A DNA stretch of 64,000 nucleotides from Halictus rubicundus (GCF_050948215.1 NC_135156.1:16305257-16369256); one strand, 5' to 3'. Shown: positions 21,661 to 33,428, counted from the stretch's first letter. Numbers and translations are program-made. Notes: a model not told the origin generated them from the letters alone.

Positions 21661-22243
21661 TTAGGACCTTGAATAAGTTCTCGCTGTTTCTTTTACAAAA
21701 TAAAAGCTTTTACCCAATGTCCTTGCTTCAGGATCATTCCTAAAACTTTTAAACGTTATGAAACAGTTGACTCGTCTACTTGTAATGTTTTTCCAAGTTC
21801 TGCTAGCGTCTGACATCGGTCTTGATCGAGTAATTCCACCAACTTTTCGTCTTCAAATTTTTTCGGTGCGCCAAAACGTTCTTTATCCTCAAGTTCAAAA
21901 TCATTATTTTTGAAGCGTCGAAACCAGTCTCTGCATGTCGTATCCGACAAAGCATTGTCACCATAAGTCTCAACAAGAATTCTATGTGCTTCAGCTGCAG
22001 ATTTCTTTTGAATAAAGTAGTGCAATAAAATTCCCCGCAAATACACTTTATTTGGCACAAAAGTAGACATTTTCAGAACTAAGAAAAAATTACTTTGTTT
22101 ACACTAAAGTGAACTACCATGCACTGAAATTTAAGGTTAGATACACTACTGCCTTGCATGTGTGTTACCATTCGAAATTCCACGAACGGGGTACTGCTAC
22201 TGTCATTTTTGAAGAAACAGCGAGAACTTATTCAAGGTCCTAA
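21661..22243 (-). mobile_element. Internally deleted mariner with intact ends (583 bp)
   Basis: The ends are TTAGGACCTTGAATAAGTTC and its inverse GAACTTATTCAAGGTCCTAA, each flanked by TA, so this copy is structurally complete as a non-autonomous element. It has the same internal deletion as 19095-19658 and is nearly identical to it. Confidence 0.85.
21756..22070 (-). CDS. Truncated mariner transposase, DNA-binding domain only (104 aa)
   Basis: The protein is identical to that of 19249-19563. Only silent-level nucleotide change is apparent (for example a GGG/GTG difference seen in another frame). Two copies sharing one deletion and an open frame imply the deleted form itself was mobilised, presumably by a full-length transposase elsewhere. 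Confidence 0.6.
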   Translation of the reverse strand: MSTFVPNKVYLRGILLHYFIQKKSAAEAHRILVETYGDNALSDTTCRDWFRRFKNNDFELEDKERFGAPKKFEDEKLVELLDQDRCQTLAELGKTLQVDESTVS

Positions 22244-23368
22244 TAGTATATCGACGTTGTAGAACTCGTTTAATCTTCCTACTGTTTCGAATTACGCCTA
22301 CTGATTTTCGTCTGCATAAATGCATAAGATCCGCCTACTTATGAGATTGTCAAATTATTACCGGGAACTTTCCGGACGAACTATGCGGTCTCTTGGAAGA
22401 GCCTTCTCGCGGGCAGAGTTAGGAGTTTCTGGGGTGTCGCAAGGACGCGAGGAAGTCGGAGACAAGTCGGAGTTTCGTTTTGTCCCCCGTAGCGTCGCGA
22501 CTGCCAACTTTTCAGCTGCCGACAGTAGGCGATCGAGACTGCGTAGGTGGCGGCGAACTCGTGCACGCGCGCGTCTCGTGCAAGGTACGATTAGGTGGCT
22601 GAACCGCGAGGAGGGGGTAGTAAACATAACCCAGATTCGTAAACAGTGGTGGCATCCGGCCGAACCGAACCGAGTCGAAGCCGAAGCCGAAGCCGAAGCC
22701 GATGCTGAAGCCGAGCGAACGGAGAACGCGGCCAGCAGAACCAATAATCCAGCCCGATAGCGGTCGTTCGCGAAAGTGGACACGGTCACCCTGTGCCGCA
22801 AAGGTCACCCTAGACAAAGTCCAGGGGCCGACGTCGACGTCCCCTCTATTTATAGGAGTTTGCCCCTTATCGCTCCTCCTTCCGCTTCGGCCGCAGACTC
22901 GGAACCGCTTCCCCCCTCTTCTTCTTCTTCTTCTTCTTCTTCTTCTTCTTCTTCTTCGTCTTCTTCGTCTTCTTCTTCTTCTCCCATCGAGACACCCCCG
23001 ATTCACGTCGGCTTTTCTCCGCGTTATCGCGGCTTTCGTTTCCCATGAATCACTGGAGGCGCCGCTGCCTCTACGTTCCTCGCCCCCCTTTGCGTCGCGC
23101 ATTCTTCGCCCCCTTGTCCGCAGGATTTTATTCATGGTTGCAGCGAGCGGAGCCTCCTTGCTCTCGATCGTTTTATAAAGGAAAAACAAGCGGGATGTTT
23201 ATTGTAAGAACGTTGCATATGAAACGTCCGATTTCATGTACAGTCACTCATGTATAGTCACTAATAATATCCGGACACTATTCGGAAGACGATAAATTTT
23301 TAAGAACTGGACCGTACGACTTCTATTTTGCTTTTTTTTTTTTTTTTTTTACGTTAGAGCAATTAGTG
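22244..23368. other. CpG-rich island with (CTT)n, no recognised gene
   Basis: From 22380 to 23180 the DNA is CpG-rich; (CTT)n runs at 22917-22981. TATAAATAG reads on the minus strand at 22854-22846. The long ORFs on both strands here come from low-complexity DNA (poly-Arg, poly-Leu, poly-Ser) and are not genes. A candidate promoter or regulatory island. Confidence 0.4.
22846..22854 (-). promoter_or_regulatory. Candidate TATA box
   Basis: TATAAATAG on the minus strand within a CpG-rich island beside the CTT tract. No transcript evidence. Confidence 0.25.
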
Positions 23369-23661
23369 TACAGGTAACCCTCCTGTAACACGGTAGATAG
23401 TACGAGACCCGGAGCCAGTACAAAAAGGGGGGTTACGATCCGAAAACATTAAAAACAAATATTTTTTCTAATTCTACATAAACTAGTTAATTTTGATTAA
23501 AAATATAAATGTATGTACAATACAAAACAAAAAGCATTATTTTCATTTAACGCAACTTTAATTTCATTGTAGCCGCGTTGTAGGAGGGTTCCCGCAATTT
23601 ATGAATCGTGTTATAGCGAAACCGTGTTACAAGATGCCGTGTTGTAGGAGGGCTACCTGTA
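23369..23661. mobile_element. Unclassified inverted-repeat element
   Basis: It starts ACAGGTAACCCTCCTGTAAC and ends TTGTAGGAGGGCTACCTGT, imperfect inverted repeats of about 22 bp. A related subterminal motif recurs at 23572-23592. About 290 bp, non-coding. Confidence 0.55.
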
Positions 23662-25171
23662 CTGCATGACGAGGGAACGAAATTTTGGAAACATTGCAAA
23701 GAAAATGTTAAAGGCTGCTTTTTACAACCTGTATTGGAAATTGAACGCCACGTCTCCCCGAAAGTCGGAGTTATTCGACCGGGTTTGTGAATAAATTTTT
23801 GCGTTAACACGTTGAAAGCGCCATGGTGACCGGCATCATGCAATTAGAGATGAATCTCGTAAGACGGATGCCGCTAATTATCAATCTATTAACGCCGAAG
23901 TTGACTAGATTATACTGCGAGGTGAGAATTTCATTATCAAGCGAGTAACAATTGTTATTAATAAAATCGCTCCTATGAATGAAACGGTTGACTTGCGTGA
24001 AACGCGTAAGATTCGCGTGACAGTTGATGTGTTGAGTGTAGCAAAAATTAGGGTCCGAAGAAACGCTGGAAGGGCGAAAGGTATATTCTCAGCAATCCTA
24101 ACTTTTCAATGTTGATTTCGTTCAATAAATTCCTTCGATTCTACGGGATTGTTTAGCCTGCCGGGTGGGTGTTGATGGCTTGAAAAGTAGTCACGAGCAA
24201 GTAACAATAAAAATGACTTTGCTCGGTTGGCATGACGCATGAAACCACCATGCGTCCGGGTGGCGCCAACGCGGACCGAACGCGTTCCGCGAGTTTCTTC
24301 TTTTTTCCTTGTGCAACTGTTGCGACTCGGGAGGGCGGCGAGAACCGAGTGTAAACTAGTTTTCTTTTAAACAATTTCTGCCTCGACGTAGGATCGATAC
24401 TATCCGCCGAGACACGGAATATGGATCAGCGCCGATCGTACAAGCATTCCTCAATTGAATATAAAATTGTGCACTATCGGACAGCATCGAAACAAGTGGT
24501 ATTAACCAGTTAACTGTGTTCGACGAGTATACTCATGAAGAAATAGCAATATTATGTGTCATGACGAGTATTCTTGTCAGAACAGCTACAATTCCAACAG
24601 CGGTTAATTTTTGGTACGCAACTTAGGTACACATTTTTCAAAGAGGTCGCTGGTGAAAATTGTATAACGGAACCGATCCATGTCTGTGCGGATAAGTCGA
24701 CCTTTATCGAGGAACGTATCGACAAGCTTCCCGTAAGAAAATCGATTCGACGGTCGAAAATCGTTGTTACGGACAGTATTCGAACCGGTTCGTCGAGCTT
24801 CCTCGTCGGATCGTTTTCGTCAGCGACTGGTTCCCTCCGGAAACAGGAAAATATGGCCGTCGAGCGTACGAGCGAATATTAATGCCTGTTTTCGCACGTG
24901 TAGACGTTTATTTTTACTCGTATTTTTAGCAGTCGATATTTTCGAACGAGTCCGCCGCTATTTTTGTCCTAACACGCCATACGGCGTATTACCGTGCGAG
25001 CGGCCACCTACGAAGCGAATTTCACTGCCGTCGTGTTTCACTCTCTGCTCTCTCTCTCTCTCTCTCTCCCTCTCTCTCTCTGTTGTTCTCGTTTTTGGGC
25101 CGTGTTTTCCGATTTCGAGCGCCGGGAAAACCGGGTCGGGGGTAGTCTTCATCCACAGGAGAATTTCGGGG

Positions 25172-25207
<36 letters not shown>

Positions 25208-25466
25208 GGTCGGTGGGACATTGCGAACCTTCGGACGTCCGTATCGATTCGGCTATTTCGAGAGGCTGCCAGTCGACGGCATAATCGCGCGAATACACAA
25301 TTAAACGGGAGTTACGCGACCGACCACGGAAATAGACGGCGAGTGTCAGGTGTGTCGCACCTGATCGAACCAACGAAAAAGGATCGGCCGAAAGAATAAA
25401 CGCGACGGGCTTCGTCGGTGCTCGCGCGAGCTGGCATTTCCTCGAATCGAGAGGGAAATATATATC

Positions 25467-25517
<51 letters not shown>

Positions 25518-26688
25518 AGAGCGAGCGGAGCGATCAAACAACGAGCGTAGCGAAGCGAGAGATGAAACGAGATAAAACAAGAACCAGTTTCGTCGGATCG
25601 GTTCGGTTCCCGTTCGGTTCGAGTCTAAGCGAGAGCTATTTCGAAGGGGGGGGGGTGAAAGGGCCGTAGCTAGGTAAGCAGCTAAAAATAACGTCGGTAC
25701 ATCATATCGAGCGGTCGTCTATAAATAGTCGAAAGTGACACGAGAGGCCCTGGATGGATCGGAGTCACGAGCGGAGCTCCACCGGACACGCCCGCCTCTC
25801 GTCGGAAAAATCTTTCCTCGGATCGAACGGGATATCTGTTGTTCGTGGCCCGTTGCACCTGTTCGATCGAGCGGATCGAGCCGGATCGAGGGGGACGAAC
25901 GGGGAACGATAGCGAGAGCGACACACACGCTCTCCGAGGATCCCTAGTGTTTCCCGACCCAATTTCCAAAACCCCTGAAACGAAACGCAGAGAGAGAGAG
26001 AGATAGAGACGTATAGAGGGAGTGGAGTGAGCGAGAAAGAGAGGAAGAGAGAGGAAGAGCGAGACGGTTTCCTCGTAACCCTCTCGAGAACTGTTTGGCC
26101 ACCGTTCGGTCGATCGATACGCGCTCGCTCGGCGTGTTCGGGGTGTAGCGAACGAGAACGGAGCAAGGGAACGCGCTCCTCGGGCGGGCCGTGGCGGGCC
26201 GTGGCGGGCCGAGGAGGGGTGACCTTGCTTCCTATTTTCGGAAGGTGGCTTTCTCGTGACCCGTTCGGTCGGAAGCTTTCGGCCGCGCGAAACCTGCTCC
26301 CGAGGGCGGCCAGGGAGGGAATGGAAGAAACTCGAGTGCGCGGGCAACGTGTGTTAGGGTTTAGAGGTTGGGGGTTGAAGTTACCGTTACCGTTGCCGTC
26401 GTCCTCGTCCTCGTCCTCGTCGGCGTCCTCGTCGACATCCCCGTTGCCGTAGTCGTCGTCGTCGACGTCGCGAGAGGCGGTAGACGCGAGGCCGGGGGCT
26501 ATCGATCGAATCGAAACCGAACGAAACGCGCGCGAGCTCTTTGGAGAAGCTCGCGACTCGCGCGGAACTGCCTCGTCGCTATCAGAAGCGGGTCCCCTGA
26601 ATAGTGTTCACATCGTGGAACAAGCGTAACGTTCGATCGTGACTCTCCTTTGTCTAATGGTTCCGATCTGAAGATACGCACGTTGCTT
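23662..26688. other. Gene-free; GA/CT tracts and CpG islands
   Basis: CT or GA runs lie at 25047-25081, 25179-25202, 25469-25513 and 25989-26005. From 24900 to 26650 the DNA is strongly CpG-rich. TATAAATAG lies at 25720-25728 on the plus strand. A partial family C end (TTAACACGTTGAAAGCGCCA) is near 23803. Many overlapping ORFs are artefacts of GC-rich repeats. Possibly distal promoters or enhancers. Confidence 0.4.
25720..25728 (+). promoter_or_regulatory. Candidate TATA box
   Basis: TATAAATAG on the plus strand, about 200 bp downstream of a 45-bp GA tract in a CpG-rich island. GA tracts are typical of GAGA-factor promoters in insects. No transcript evidence. Confidence 0.25.
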
Positions 26689-26892
26689 TTAACACTTACT
26701 ACCGGACCCGTCGAAATCACTGGTTCCTAATTTTTCACTGAAATTGTGAGAATGTTTTCATCGGAAATTTTTTAATGAACCCCTTCATCGATATATGGTG
26801 GATACGTTTGATATAGTGAATAAAAGTTGTAACAGGTCCGAATGAAGCGATATACATCACTCGCATTTATTGCTCGGTGGTTCGAGCGTTAA
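26689..26892. mobile_element. Family B-like TTAA element
   Basis: It starts TTAACACTTACTACCGGACC with GTCGAAATCAC inside, and ends GCTCGGTGGTTCGAGCGTTAA. Decayed ends are bounded by TTAA on both sides. 204 bp. Confidence 0.5.
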
Positions 26893-27974
26893 TCGAACAT
26901 TTTAACGACGAATTGTTCACTTCTATACGAAATTCGCGTACACATACTACTGGCAATTTTTCAAAAATTCTTACCTATTCGAACTTTGCTGATTCAAGTC
27001 CGGGTACAGTCCGTTTTAAGGAACTTTTTCCAGGGATTTCCAGATCTGAGACAGACCAGAATAAGTCGGCTCGTATCGAAGCTTCCGACAATTGGTGGGG
27101 GATGAATTGCGGACATGTATCCGGGCAGAGTCGCCGGATCAGGGGAATTGACTCGAATCGAGGGGAAGAAAGTTACCCTCTCCCTGCCGGTGTCGGGCTT
27201 GTCACGTGACATTCTGACACATGCGAAAACGCGTCACGTGACCAAACCGTGACGACGGCGTGGGGGAACGGGGTCGTAGAAAGGGTAAAGGTGAAGTGGG
27301 GAGACAATTCTTAATCCGGCGACTCTGTCTCCGGCCACCACCGTATTTCCCTAGGGCATTTCCCCAGAAAACGTCGCAATGTTCTTTCAAACATGTGGAA
27401 GGGTGGATTGAAAATGCAGGGGATGTGCATTATAGATTGCAGATAGAAATTAACTGTTACGATTCGAGATGGGGTAGACGCGATTATCTATTCAACAATC
27501 TCCTAAGTATTACCTACAAATCTGTCGCGATCTTCTTTGGACGTTCGAGCGTTGGAAACAGAGCGGAATGGGGGCGTTCGACAGAGGCGAAGAATGGCCC
27601 TAACAAGTGGCCATCGCAGGACAAGATCGCCTAAGTGGTCGCGTTCGAACCACCTGTTCTCGCAGGATCTCTACTACCCTTGCTCGCGCTCTCCGGAGAC
27701 CCTTCCCGATGGATTTCACAGAATCGCGCGCCGAGGATCTCTTTCATCGATATATGTCCGCATCTTTGTCGGGATATACGGCCATGAGTAGACTGCGGAT
27801 TATTATGCAAAATAAAAATTGTCCACATTAATTGCACGACGCAGAAGCCTCGTACACGTTCGTTCCTTTTTTAATCCTTACGACTTACTTTACTTCCTTG
27901 CCGTTCAAGATATCGAAACAGTCGAACAGGCAAAATTTCATCCCCTCCACTGGAGGAAGATGGAGATTGAGAAG
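26893..27974. other. No gene; hAT-like fragment and D-type end
   Basis: 27110-27260 shares GTCACGTGAC-rich sequence and a CAGAGTCGCCGG end with the element at 50323-50894. A D-type end (TAGACTGCGGATTATTATGC) is at 27787. No coding sequence is recognised. Confidence 0.4.
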
Positions 27975-28213
27975 AAAGGCGAACACTCGGCGCTATTTTC
28001 AATCCGAAACTAAATTTTCCTTCAGTCTTTTAATTTTATTCATACGAAACTGATCCGATCTCTACATCTAATATTTAAATGTTTAGTAATCTATTGAATA
28101 CAAATTTTGTAATGCAACAAATATTTCGTGATATTTGTTGTAATTTCTTTGAAATAATGCCACAACAATTTCTAGTGGTGCTTCAGAGTCACCACTCGAG
28201 CGCAAAGGGTTAA
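27975..28213. mobile_element. Family A element, reverse orientation
   Basis: The right end CTCGAGCGCAAAGGGTTAA is clear. The left end (GAACACTCGGCGCTATTTTC) is decayed. The interior matches 13635-13866. Confidence 0.5.
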
Positions 28214-28231
28214 AAAGAGAAAACAAAATTT

Positions 28232-28502
28232 CTTGCTGTTGGTTTCTCCGTCAATTCAACTTGAACATCGTGTTCGTCTCGCTTCTCCAATTGAAACGAC
28301 CCCAAACACGATACGATTACGACTACGATCACTCGTTCGACAAGCAAACTTAAGGATCCGTGTTCCTCTACCGTAATTGTCTTTATGTACATAATACACT
28401 GTATTTATGTACATAATTATATCGCGTTTGGCGTCATTCTAATCGAAAAATCGAGACGAACACGATGTTCAAGTTTAATTGACGAAAAAACCAACAGCAA
28501 GT
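28232..28502. repeat. Inverted repeat with arms of about 53 bp
   Basis: The left arm from CTTGCTGTTGGTTTCTCCGT and the right arm ending ACGAAAAAACCAACAGCAAG are inverted copies, separated by about 165 bp. They share the core CTTGAACATCGTGTTCGTCT. Probably a foldback/MITE insertion; its superfamily is unknown. Confidence 0.65.
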
Positions 28503-28972
28503 GTTTCTTTTTTTTTTTTTAATTTAAATGGCTGAGCCAGCCGCCACGAGTCCTTCGACGTTCGACACGAAGAATGTGGCACCTCGTCTAGAACTGTCGC
28601 TCGGCAGACCGGAAGATACGACAGTTACGGAGAGAACACGCATATAGAACCATCGTGGCGGGTATCGATCGGCTTGTTCGCGTTTCGGGGACTCGTGGGG
28701 CGAGCGTCGTCGGCTCGGTGACGGTTCGATCTTCCGGTTCCCTCGAGACCGGATGGATCGTCGATCGACGGCCGGGAAAAAAGAAAATCGGCGAGTCGGG
28801 TGTTTCCGACGATCGTGACGGATCGGTTCGGGTGTACCGAGCTCGGGAAAACAGTCGGGACAAAGCGGAGGACGGGATCGTGCGGCGCGGAGGAAGACAG
28901 CGACGGATAGGAGGGTGGTATATATAAACTATAAGCTGTGGGCGGCGGAAAGAAGGGAGGAATAGAGAGACG

Positions 28973-29009
<37 letters not shown>

Positions 29010-30722
29010 GCGGGGAGGAAGAGAGGCTGCCGCGCGATTACGTTGCGGTCGCGCGCCGCAGAGCGAAAAACAGAGAGAAATAGAAGCGTCGGCCGGGAGG
29101 CGGAGGGGCCGCGAACGCAACAATACACATCGGGTCTCTATAAATAGCCGAGATTCGCGAGGCTCGCGATGCAGGGCGCTGTGGTCGCGCGACAAACGGC
29201 AGAATGCGAAGAGAGATTCGCGAAAGAGGCGGTAGCGCGCGGCTCACGCGCAGTATCCTCTCGATATCCGTGGTGCGCGCGCGAATCTTCCACGGATCGC
29301 CGCGTCGCGACTCGCGATCGCTCGCGACGACGGCTTCGCTCGATTTGCGCGCGACGCGATGTAGCATAGCTGAATCGACTTCACCCGGTGCTTTCACCCT
29401 TTCACCCGTCCGAGATCGTATCCCGCTCAGAATCGGCTGAAAACCGGTATCCGGGGGTGGTCGGAGTCGCAACAGAGGCAGAAAGGATATCGTGATTGGT
29501 GAACGACGGCTCGAGGAAGAACGCGGTGCAACAGCGATTCGGAGACGTCGACGATGAGAGTGACCGCGTTCGCCGCCGAGAAAGGTGCGAGCAACCTTCC
29601 GGAACGATCCTTGACCGTCCCCGTTTTCCCTGGTTTCTGCTAAACGACAGTGATCGTCGCGACGTAATTTTCCGTGAGAAACGGCATCTTCCTCCCGTCG
29701 ACGCGTGGATCGACTTTTTTCCTCAGACTGAATGGGCGCTCTTTCGCAACAACCGGAGCGCGCTATTCTCGTCTCCTTTCGTTTCTCCGCGTCTCGCCTC
29801 GCCTCGCCTCGCCTCGCTGTGCCTCGGTTTGCCTCGCGTCGTCTCGTACCGACCCGACCCGACCCGACCCTACCCCCTCTCGTCTCGTCTCGTCTCGTCT
29901 CTCCGATCCGCTCGTGGGAAGCAACCGCGTTTGCGAGCTTCCTGCGTGTCAACCGGAAAACGATTTCCAATGCGGACGACAGCAACAGCAGCAGCAGCAG
30001 TAGCGGCGGCGGCAGCGGACACCTGTTGTTCCTGCTCGGAGCGTATCCGCGCTGGCCATGCCCGCCCCAGCTCCAGACGCTGCAAAACGGGCCGCGTTAT
30101 CGCGCCGTTTCGCTTTCGTTCCCGTTCTCGTTGCAAAGCCGTTCTCCTCTTTGGATTTCGACCGAGGGTACGTTTGTGCCGGGATCCGCGATAAAAGCTG
30201 CTCGTCCGCCCATCCTGCGAGCGCGGTTCGCTCGCCGCTTCAACCGTAAACACTTCGATTGGGAAACAATGGAACGCGTTTGTTTCCACGCGCTCCGCTC
30301 CCGATCGTTTATCGCTGCCGCGACGCGTTAAAACTCGATACAGACCGGCTCGTTGCACTCCCGATCGAGTCTCCGCTATTCCCGCGAGCCTTCGTTGCAT
30401 TTTCTTCGCGGAACGGTAATTTCGTGGAGGTGCATCGATCGCTGCTCGGATTCAATACCAAGGGTGATTACCAATGAGTTACCAAACACTTCGAACCTTG
30501 CCGGAAATTTTGGTCCCGTTTTCGCGCAACGGATCGGTGCGAAGCGAACCGTTCCGGTTAGAGTGGAGCACTAACCTAACCGTGATGTGACCGGCTACCA
30601 CTGCATTTCTTCCAACAATATTTTTCAATGTTCCTCTAGGATTATTACAAAACCGCTCTGAACGTCCGTTCGTTGTCCACCATTACGTCGATTTATGGTC
30701 TCAATATGAGAATTTGAAGTGT
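28503..30722. other. Gene-free CpG island region with GA tract and pentanucleotide repeats
   Basis: A GA-rich tract lies at 28976-29009. Repeated CGCCT, CGACC and CGTCT pentamers run through 29793-29907. TATATATAAAC is at 28918 and TATAAATAG at 29139-29147. The 315- and 232-codon ORFs on opposite strands overlap and are low-complexity. I treat this as regulatory or untranslated DNA. Confidence 0.4.
29139..29147 (+). promoter_or_regulatory. Candidate TATA box
   Basis: TATAAATAG on the plus strand, about 130 bp after a GA tract in a CpG island. Same arrangement as at 25720. Confidence 0.25.
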
Positions 30723-30940
30723 GTAACACTACCGAGCCCTAAACGTGACTTAGACTTTATAATAACTTTATGATAACAGCAAGATTTAATTTGCTCAGGT
30801 TTCGTACGATTTTTATGGTACCATGTACTCCAAAGAAGAGATATATTAAAAAATTTCTCACGTTTTCATAGTTTCACTAATCGTGAAAGAAAAAAATGAT
30901 CCGCTAGTCATTTTGACTGGTTCGGTAGTTTTAGTGTTAA
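30723..30940. mobile_element. Family B-like TTAA element
   Basis: It starts GTAACACTACCGAGC and ends TTCGGTAGTTTTAGTGTTAA, with GTCATTTTGACTGG inside. It shares its right TTAA with the A element beginning at 30937. Confidence 0.55.
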
Positions 30941-31591
30941 CCCTTAGCACTCGAATGGCGGCTGTAAAGCGCCACTAAAAATTGCTGTACCATTATTCCA
31001 AATTTTTTTCACATTATCAAATCTGATTGTATTCAATAAATCACTGAACGTTTCAGTATCGAACGAGTGAATTGCACCATTTTCGTATGAATAACATGAA
31101 AATAAAAATATACAGGGTCATCCGTTTTTAAACGGCCAAACGTCAACCAGCTATAGAGGACCCCAAATGGAACAACTTTCAGCCCTAACACTTTTTTTTG
31201 ATTCGAAGTTATTTCATTCAGTCTCCACGGCGTGCCCCGTGTCAAAAAAAGCCAAGATCCAAAGGTGATGCAAAAAAGTTGACTGAATAAAAAAGATGCC
31301 CCTATTTATTTTAAACCAAACAAAGGAAAAATCATCGAGATACATAATTGCAGTCCTGATATATTTAATCTTAAGTGAACGCAAAAAATGACGGGTTTTT
31401 GCAATTATCTAAAAATCAAGACCGAGTAAAAAAAAAGTGTTAGGGGTGAAAGTTGTTTCATTTGGGGTCCCCTATAGCTGGTTGACGTTCGGCCGTTTAA
31501 AAACGGATGACCCTGTATAGGAGGGATACATTCTAGGTCGAAAGAAATGTTTCGTTTTGCAGTTAAAATAGCTTCGAGTGCAAAGGGGTAA
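30937..31591. mobile_element. Family A element interrupted by a long-arm element
   Basis: It starts TTAACCCTTAGCACTCGAAT and ends CTTCGAGTGCAAAGGGGTAA. Without the 31109-31518 insertion it is about 245 bp and aligns with 33425-33676. Confidence 0.65.
31109..31518. mobile_element. Foldback element with arms of about 80 bp (CAGGGTCATCC ends)
   Basis: Bounded by TATA. The left arm begins CAGGGTCATCCGTTTTTAAA and the right arm ends TTTAAAAACGGATGACCCTG. The arms are near-perfect inverses for roughly 80 bp. Non-coding, about 410 bp, inserted in a family A element. Confidence 0.8.
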
Positions 31592-31717
31592 ATGATCTGT
31601 GCATTTTGGTTGCAACGGTCGAAAACTGTATGTCATTTATCTTCGATCGGGCCGATAGTCTGTACCGAGCCTAAGGGTAGATCACCGTCGCGTCGAGTGC
31701 ATATGCATTATTATTTG

Positions 31718-32035
31718 TATCAGGTTGGGCAAAAAGAAATCCATCATTTTTACGTGAACTTCAATACTTTATTTAACACGTTTCGGATTGTCCGATTTGG
31801 GTCAAATATGCGCCGTTTTCTTCTATAATTTGTTGCCATTTTAAAGGTAGCTTCACAAAGCCTCTCTCACAGAAGTCTTGGTCCCTATCGTCGAAAAACT
31901 CTAGCGATCGATTTTCACAATCTTCTCTCGATGCCAATTTCTTCTCACTAAGGAAGTTTTGCGATGCAAGAAAAACATGGTAATCGCTTGGTGCCAGGTC
32001 CGGACTGTATGGTAGACGCATCAAAACTGATGTAC
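31718..32035 (-). mobile_element. Mariner 3' fragment
   Basis: The terminus is TCAGGTTGGGCAAAAAGAAA at 31720. The minus-strand reading frame gives the transposase C-terminus: LPYSPDLAPSDYHVF with the third catalytic Asp, then a Trp-containing tail ending at a stop near 31773. The N-terminal and central parts are absent. It is a different family from the mariners at 18-22 kb. Confidence 0.75.
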
Positions 32036-32286
32036 ATATGTGTGTACCGTGATAGCACGTGACGTCCCGTGACGTGTTATGGCAACGTGTCCGTGCCTGT
32101 ATACCGTGTTCGCCGACGATAACAGGGACGGGGGGCGATCTCGCGCGATGGGCTCGCCCGAAGGGACGAAGGATCGATGAAAAGAGACGGGACCGGTTTC
32201 GGAGACCGCAACGAGCTCGAGATGTACCGCTTCGCGCCGCGTCCGTGTTCGAAACCGACGGTAAACGAGCAGCCAAGAGAGAGAGA

Positions 32287-32326
<40 letters not shown>

Positions 32327-32811
32327 CACGGAACGAGTCGAGCCGATGCGTGGGCGGAAAAACGTGCCCTCTAGTCGCGCCGAGGAGCTGAAACTTCGAA
32401 GCTCTCGAAGCTCTCGAACGAACGAACGGATCGAACCACTGCCGCGTCCAACTACCACTGTCGAATTCCCCTTGGAACGGCGGAGCCGAATGCCGCGACT
32501 GACCGCGATTCGCGGATCCGGCACGAGGAACCAGAGAGACCGACGAGACACGGGTCTGACGTCACTGGAATCATTCGCGCCACTTAGGCGGTGTCACGGG
32601 ATCAATTTAGAACGCGGACGGTCAAGCACCGTTGCCGGCCGGCCGGTCCGCGCCGTCCCTTGTCCGTCTTTCGGTCCCTCGAAGATCGAAAATTGAAAAT
32701 CGCTTCTGAATCCGGGCCGTTGATCGCGTCGTTGCCGCACGGAGTTGCGGCGTTCGCTGATCGAAGGGATGGACGAAGGAAGCGATGAAACACGGCAACA
32801 GAGCAGAGGAA

Positions 32812-32846
<35 letters not shown>

Positions 32847-33001
32847 CGGAGACCGAAACGCGTGTACGTTCGCCGCGTTTAGTAGACGCGTATATAAATG
32901 TCATCCTATATATAGCGAGCGTACGTCTAATCTTAGCTAGTCGGCCACCGGCCAGGAACACGAGTAAAAAGTTCCGCCGACTCCTCTTCGGCGAAACTTG
33001 C

Positions 33002-33053
<52 letters not shown>

Positions 33054-33300
33054 GCCCGCAACCCTTGCCCGCGAGCGCTCCCATGCTCGAGCTCATGCTC
33101 CCCGATACCGCCGTACCACGCCGAGCTGGAAACCCGTTCTTCCGTGGCCAAAATTGAATTTTTGCGGCTGTATGTTGCGAGGAATTTGTTTTATGCAACC
33201 AGACCGCGGATTTTACGCGTTCGTAACAATAGTCGATAGATGAAACACGTAAAAGCACTAGAAGACTATAAGAATACTGTTATACATCATGCTCAACCCA
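32036..33300. other. CpG island with GA and CT tracts, no gene
   Basis: (GA)n lies at 32277-32322 and 32813-32846, and a 43-bp (CT)n tract at 33007-33049. TATATAAATG lies at 32890. Long ORFs on both strands are low-complexity artefacts. Confidence 0.45.
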
Positions 33301-33428
33301 GTAACACTAGGCTTACAGACACATCTATGAGGAATTTATTCAGTTTTATTTCTTTTGGGTATATATTATTCAAAAACTAACTAACAATTTGGGTATCCTG
33401 TTTTAGTGCTCGGTAAACCTAATATTAA
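33301..33428. mobile_element. Short family B element
   Basis: It starts GTAACACTAGGCTTACAG and ends TCGGTAAACCTAATATTAA. At 128 bp it is probably internally shortened. It abuts the next A element and shares its TTAA. Confidence 0.5.

Noticed and set aside
22512..23189. 225-codon ORF with a poly-Arg run
   Set aside because: The run is the complement of a (CTT)n microsatellite. No recognisable domain.
24764..25399. 211-codon plus-strand ORF with Leu-Ser runs
   Set aside because: Built on CT and GA dinucleotide tracts. No motif, and it is overlapped by open frames on the opposite strand.
29038..29985. 315-codon minus-strand ORF
   Set aside because: It overlaps equally long ORFs on the other strand in CpG-rich low-complexity DNA. 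Its composition (Arg/Ser-rich) and lack of any motif mark it as chance.
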